DNA from: Pseudomonadota bacterium | Lineage (GTDB): Bacteria > Pseudomonadota > Gammaproteobacteria > Xanthomonadales > Xanthomonadaceae | Direction of reading: 5' to 3' | Length of the DNA: 23,975 nt | NCBI GenBank assembly: GCA_023386795.1 | Contig: JAEWJB010000104.1 | Coordinates: 1-23,975, forward strand | Shown: positions 22,889 through 23,975 of the stretch, one piece after another | Layout of the letters: every line of letters begins with the position of its first letter | How positions within the stretch are numbered: position 1 is the first letter of the stretch | Program-made: the position numbers and the translations under genes | The notes under the pieces: generated by a model | The model's input: the letters and a program-made list of their open reading frames with translations, nothing else | The model's database searches: none | Told to the model about the DNA's origin: nothing

Positions 22889-23360
22889 AGGATGGTTGCC
22901 CGAGGCCGGGGCCACCGAGCAGCTCGGCCAGGCGCTGGCACGCACGCGTCCGTCGCAGGCGCTGGTGCAGTTGCGTGGCGACCTGGGCGCGGGCAAGTCC
23001 ACCCTGGCGCGCGCGTTGCTGCGCGCGCTCGGCGTGCAGGGCGCGATCCGCAGCCCGACCTATACGCTGATCGAACGCTACCCGCTCGACGACGGCGAAG
23101 CCTGGCACCTGGACCTGTATCGCATCGGCCATGCGGAGGAACTCGATTTCCTCGGCCTGGACGAGGGCGACGTGCGCCTGTGGCTGGTCGAGTGGCCCGA
23201 ACGCGGCGAGGGCGCCTTGCCACCGGCCGACCTGCGGGTCGAACTGGCGGTGGAGGGGCAGGGGCGTCGCTATGCGTTGTCGGCCCTCAGCGAGGCCGGG
23301 CGGGGCTGGCTGTCCCGGCTGGCGGGTGGCGAGTTACCGGGGCTTCCTGCCGGGGGTTAG
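22878..23360 (+). CDS. tsaE: tRNA threonylcarbamoyladenosine biosynthesis ATPase TsaE
   Basis: A 160-residue ATPase that works with TsaB/TsaD in the threonylcarbamoyl transfer that makes t6A37 in ANN-decoding tRNAs (E. coli YjeE 153 residues). The P-loop is G34-DLGAGKS-T42, followed by SPTYTLIERYPL, HLDLYRIGHAEELDFLGLDE and LVEWPERGEG, all TsaE signatures. The C-terminal part (about 130-160) is a short variable tail. The ATG at 22878 overlaps the end of nnr by 11 bases, indicating translational coupling. A weak hairpin TTCCTGC/GCAGGAA (23344-23366) overlaps its stop codon. Order nnr-tsaE-amidase is conserved in gammaproteobacteria. Confidence 0.96.
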   Translation: MKLEGWLPEAGATEQLGQALARTRPSQALVQLRGDLGAGKSTLARALLRALGVQGAIRSPTYTLIERYPLDDGEAWHLDLYRIGHAEELDFLGLDEGDVRLWLVEWPERGEGALPPADLRVELAVEGQGRRYALSALSEAGRGWLSRLAGGELPGLPAGG

Positions 23361-23403
23361 CAGGAAAGTCGCCCAGGTGGCGGATTATTAAGGGAAAAGG
23401 CTA

Positions 23404-23440
23404 TTGCATTCTGGCTGGCCCGGTGATTGAATCCGTGCCA
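23404..23440 (+). promoter_or_regulatory. Candidate leaderless promoter of the amidase gene
   Basis: TTGCAT (23404-23409, 3/6 to the -35), a 17-base spacer, and an extended -10 TGA-TTGAAT (23424-23432; hexamer 4/6) end 7 bases before the ATG at 23440. No Shine-Dalgarno precedes the ATG. This is the only one of the leaderless-type starts here with a recognisable -35. Confidence 0.35.
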
Positions 23441-23975
23441 TGTCCTCGGCGATCCGTCCCCTGGTTGTCCGTCTGTTGGTCAGCGCCCTCGGCCTGGCCG
23501 GCTGCGCGCATGCCTTTGCCGGCGAAATCCAGGGCGTGTCGCTCAGCGCCGGCAGCACCGGCACCCGTGCCGAGATCCGTCTGGCGGGCGCGGGGGGGTA
23601 CAAGACCATCTCGCTGGCCGGCCCGAACCGCCTGGTCGTCGATTTCCCCGATTCCAACGCCGTGCGTGGCCTGAAGTTGCCGGCCGCCGCCGGCGTGGTC
23701 ACCGCCGTGCGCACCGGCCAGCCGGAGCCGGGCACGTTCCGCGTGGTCTTCGACCTGGCCAGCCAGGTCAGTGCGTTCAAGCCGCAGCTGGACAAGGGCA
23801 ATGGCGATGCGCGCCTGGTGATCGAATGGCCGGGTGAATACACCGCGAGCGCGCCGGCCGCGGCTGCGCCAGCCGTCGCCGCCGAGCCGCGTGCCGCAGA
23901 GAACAAGCCCGATGCGCCCGCGCCTTCGCCGGCGCCGAGCGCGCAGGCCCGTGAGGACGCCGCGCGCGCCACCGC
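23440..23975 (+). CDS. amiC: N-acetylmuramoyl-L-alanine amidase, AMIN-domain N-terminus (3' end outside window)
   Basis: The frame is open to the end of the window (178 complete codons). It starts with a signal peptide (MSSAIRPLVVRLLVSALGLAGC), with likely cleavage after AFA near residue 28; LAGC also resembles a lipobox, so lipidation cannot be excluded. An AMIN domain follows (about residues 29-130: GEIQGVSLSAGSTGTRAEIRLAG, NRLVVDFPDSNAV, VTAVRTGQPEPGTFRVVFDL, ARLVIEWPG), which targets amidases to the septal peptidoglycan. A long Ala/Pro linker then begins. The catalytic Amidase_3 domain would be downstream. Position after tsaE corresponds to E. coli amiB, and such genes are also called amiC; I cannot decide between them. 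The preceding 79-base gap holds the candidate promoter. Confidence 0.85.
   Translation, partial: MSSAIRPLVVRLLVSALGLAGCAHAFAGEIQGVSLSAGSTGTRAEIRLAGAGGYKTISLAGPNRLVVDFPDSNAVRGLKLPAAAGVVTAVRTGQPEPGTFRVVFDLASQVSAFKPQLDKGNGDARLVIEWPGEYTASAPAAAAPAVAAEPRAAENKPDAPAPSPAPSAQAREDAARAT

Noticed and set aside
20276..23002. A 908-codon minus-strand open frame
   Set aside because: Only its last 364 codons (queG) resemble a protein; the rest is antisense to nnr and tsaE, an artefact of few stops in G/C-rich DNA.

Overview
The window is GC-rich and densely packed, and every gene reads as chromosomal housekeeping from a gammaproteobacterium of the Xanthomonadaceae/Lysobacteraceae (Xanthomonas, Lysobacter, Luteimonas type). 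This rests on the order lytic transglycosylase - petABC - sspA - sspB, on the order queG / nnr - tsaE - amiC (the same neighbourhood as E. coli yjeS-yjeF-yjeE-amiB), on an inverted pair of GTAG-type palindromes like those common in this family, and on protein sequences typical of it. The genus cannot be fixed from this window. I see no phage, transposase, integrase, CRISPR array or recognisable defence locus.

Layout. 1-663: end of a lytic transglycosylase gene. 829-3474: petA-petB-petC, the complete cytochrome bc1 complex, followed by a perfect 28-base palindrome. 3637-4793: sspA and sspB (stress regulator and ClpXP adaptor). 4823-5161 (minus): a DUF3301 membrane protein. 5322-9641: a large Lhr-family helicase. 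9694-10347 (minus): an AAG/MPG-type alkylbase DNA glycosylase. 10418-11731: a class A acid phosphatase lipoprotein and a cupin protein. 11751-11998: promoter, structured leader, tRNA-Ala(CGC) and terminator. 12050-12475 (minus): two very small glycine-rich/hydrophobic reading frames with strong hairpins. 12516-13396: a short AraC-type regulator and a VOC protein. 13449-14534 (minus): RNase D. 14636-17452: a lipoprotein with a SUMF1/FGE-like domain lacking the catalytic cysteines, then a membrane-anchored M48 metalloprotease. 17566-18822: a VirJ/AcvB-type hydrolase. 18832-20166 (minus): xseA. 20193-20267: the GTAG palindrome pair. 20276-21370 (minus): queG. 21395-23360: nnr and tsaE. 23440-end: start of an AMIN-domain amidase (amiC/amiB).

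How the genes work together. petABC feeds electrons from ubiquinol to cytochrome c. SspA and SspB act on transcription and on delivery of ssrA-tagged proteins to ClpXP. Lhr, the AAG glycosylase, XseA and RNase D are nucleic-acid repair or processing enzymes, but they sit in separate transcription units. QueG and TsaE both make tRNA modifications (queuosine, t6A), Nnr repairs damaged NAD(P)H, and the amidase acts on septal peptidoglycan.

The two most unusual things I can see are these. First, at least five genes (sspB, xseA, queG, nnr, amiC) have no Shine-Dalgarno and carry a -10-like hexamer ending only 6-7 bases before the start codon, as expected for leaderless mRNAs; queG and nnr do this back to back across a 24-base gap. 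Second, the roughly 560 bases between the tRNA and the AraC gene hold two tiny genes on the minus strand separated by a 16-bp hairpin. Neither amounts to a proven new system.
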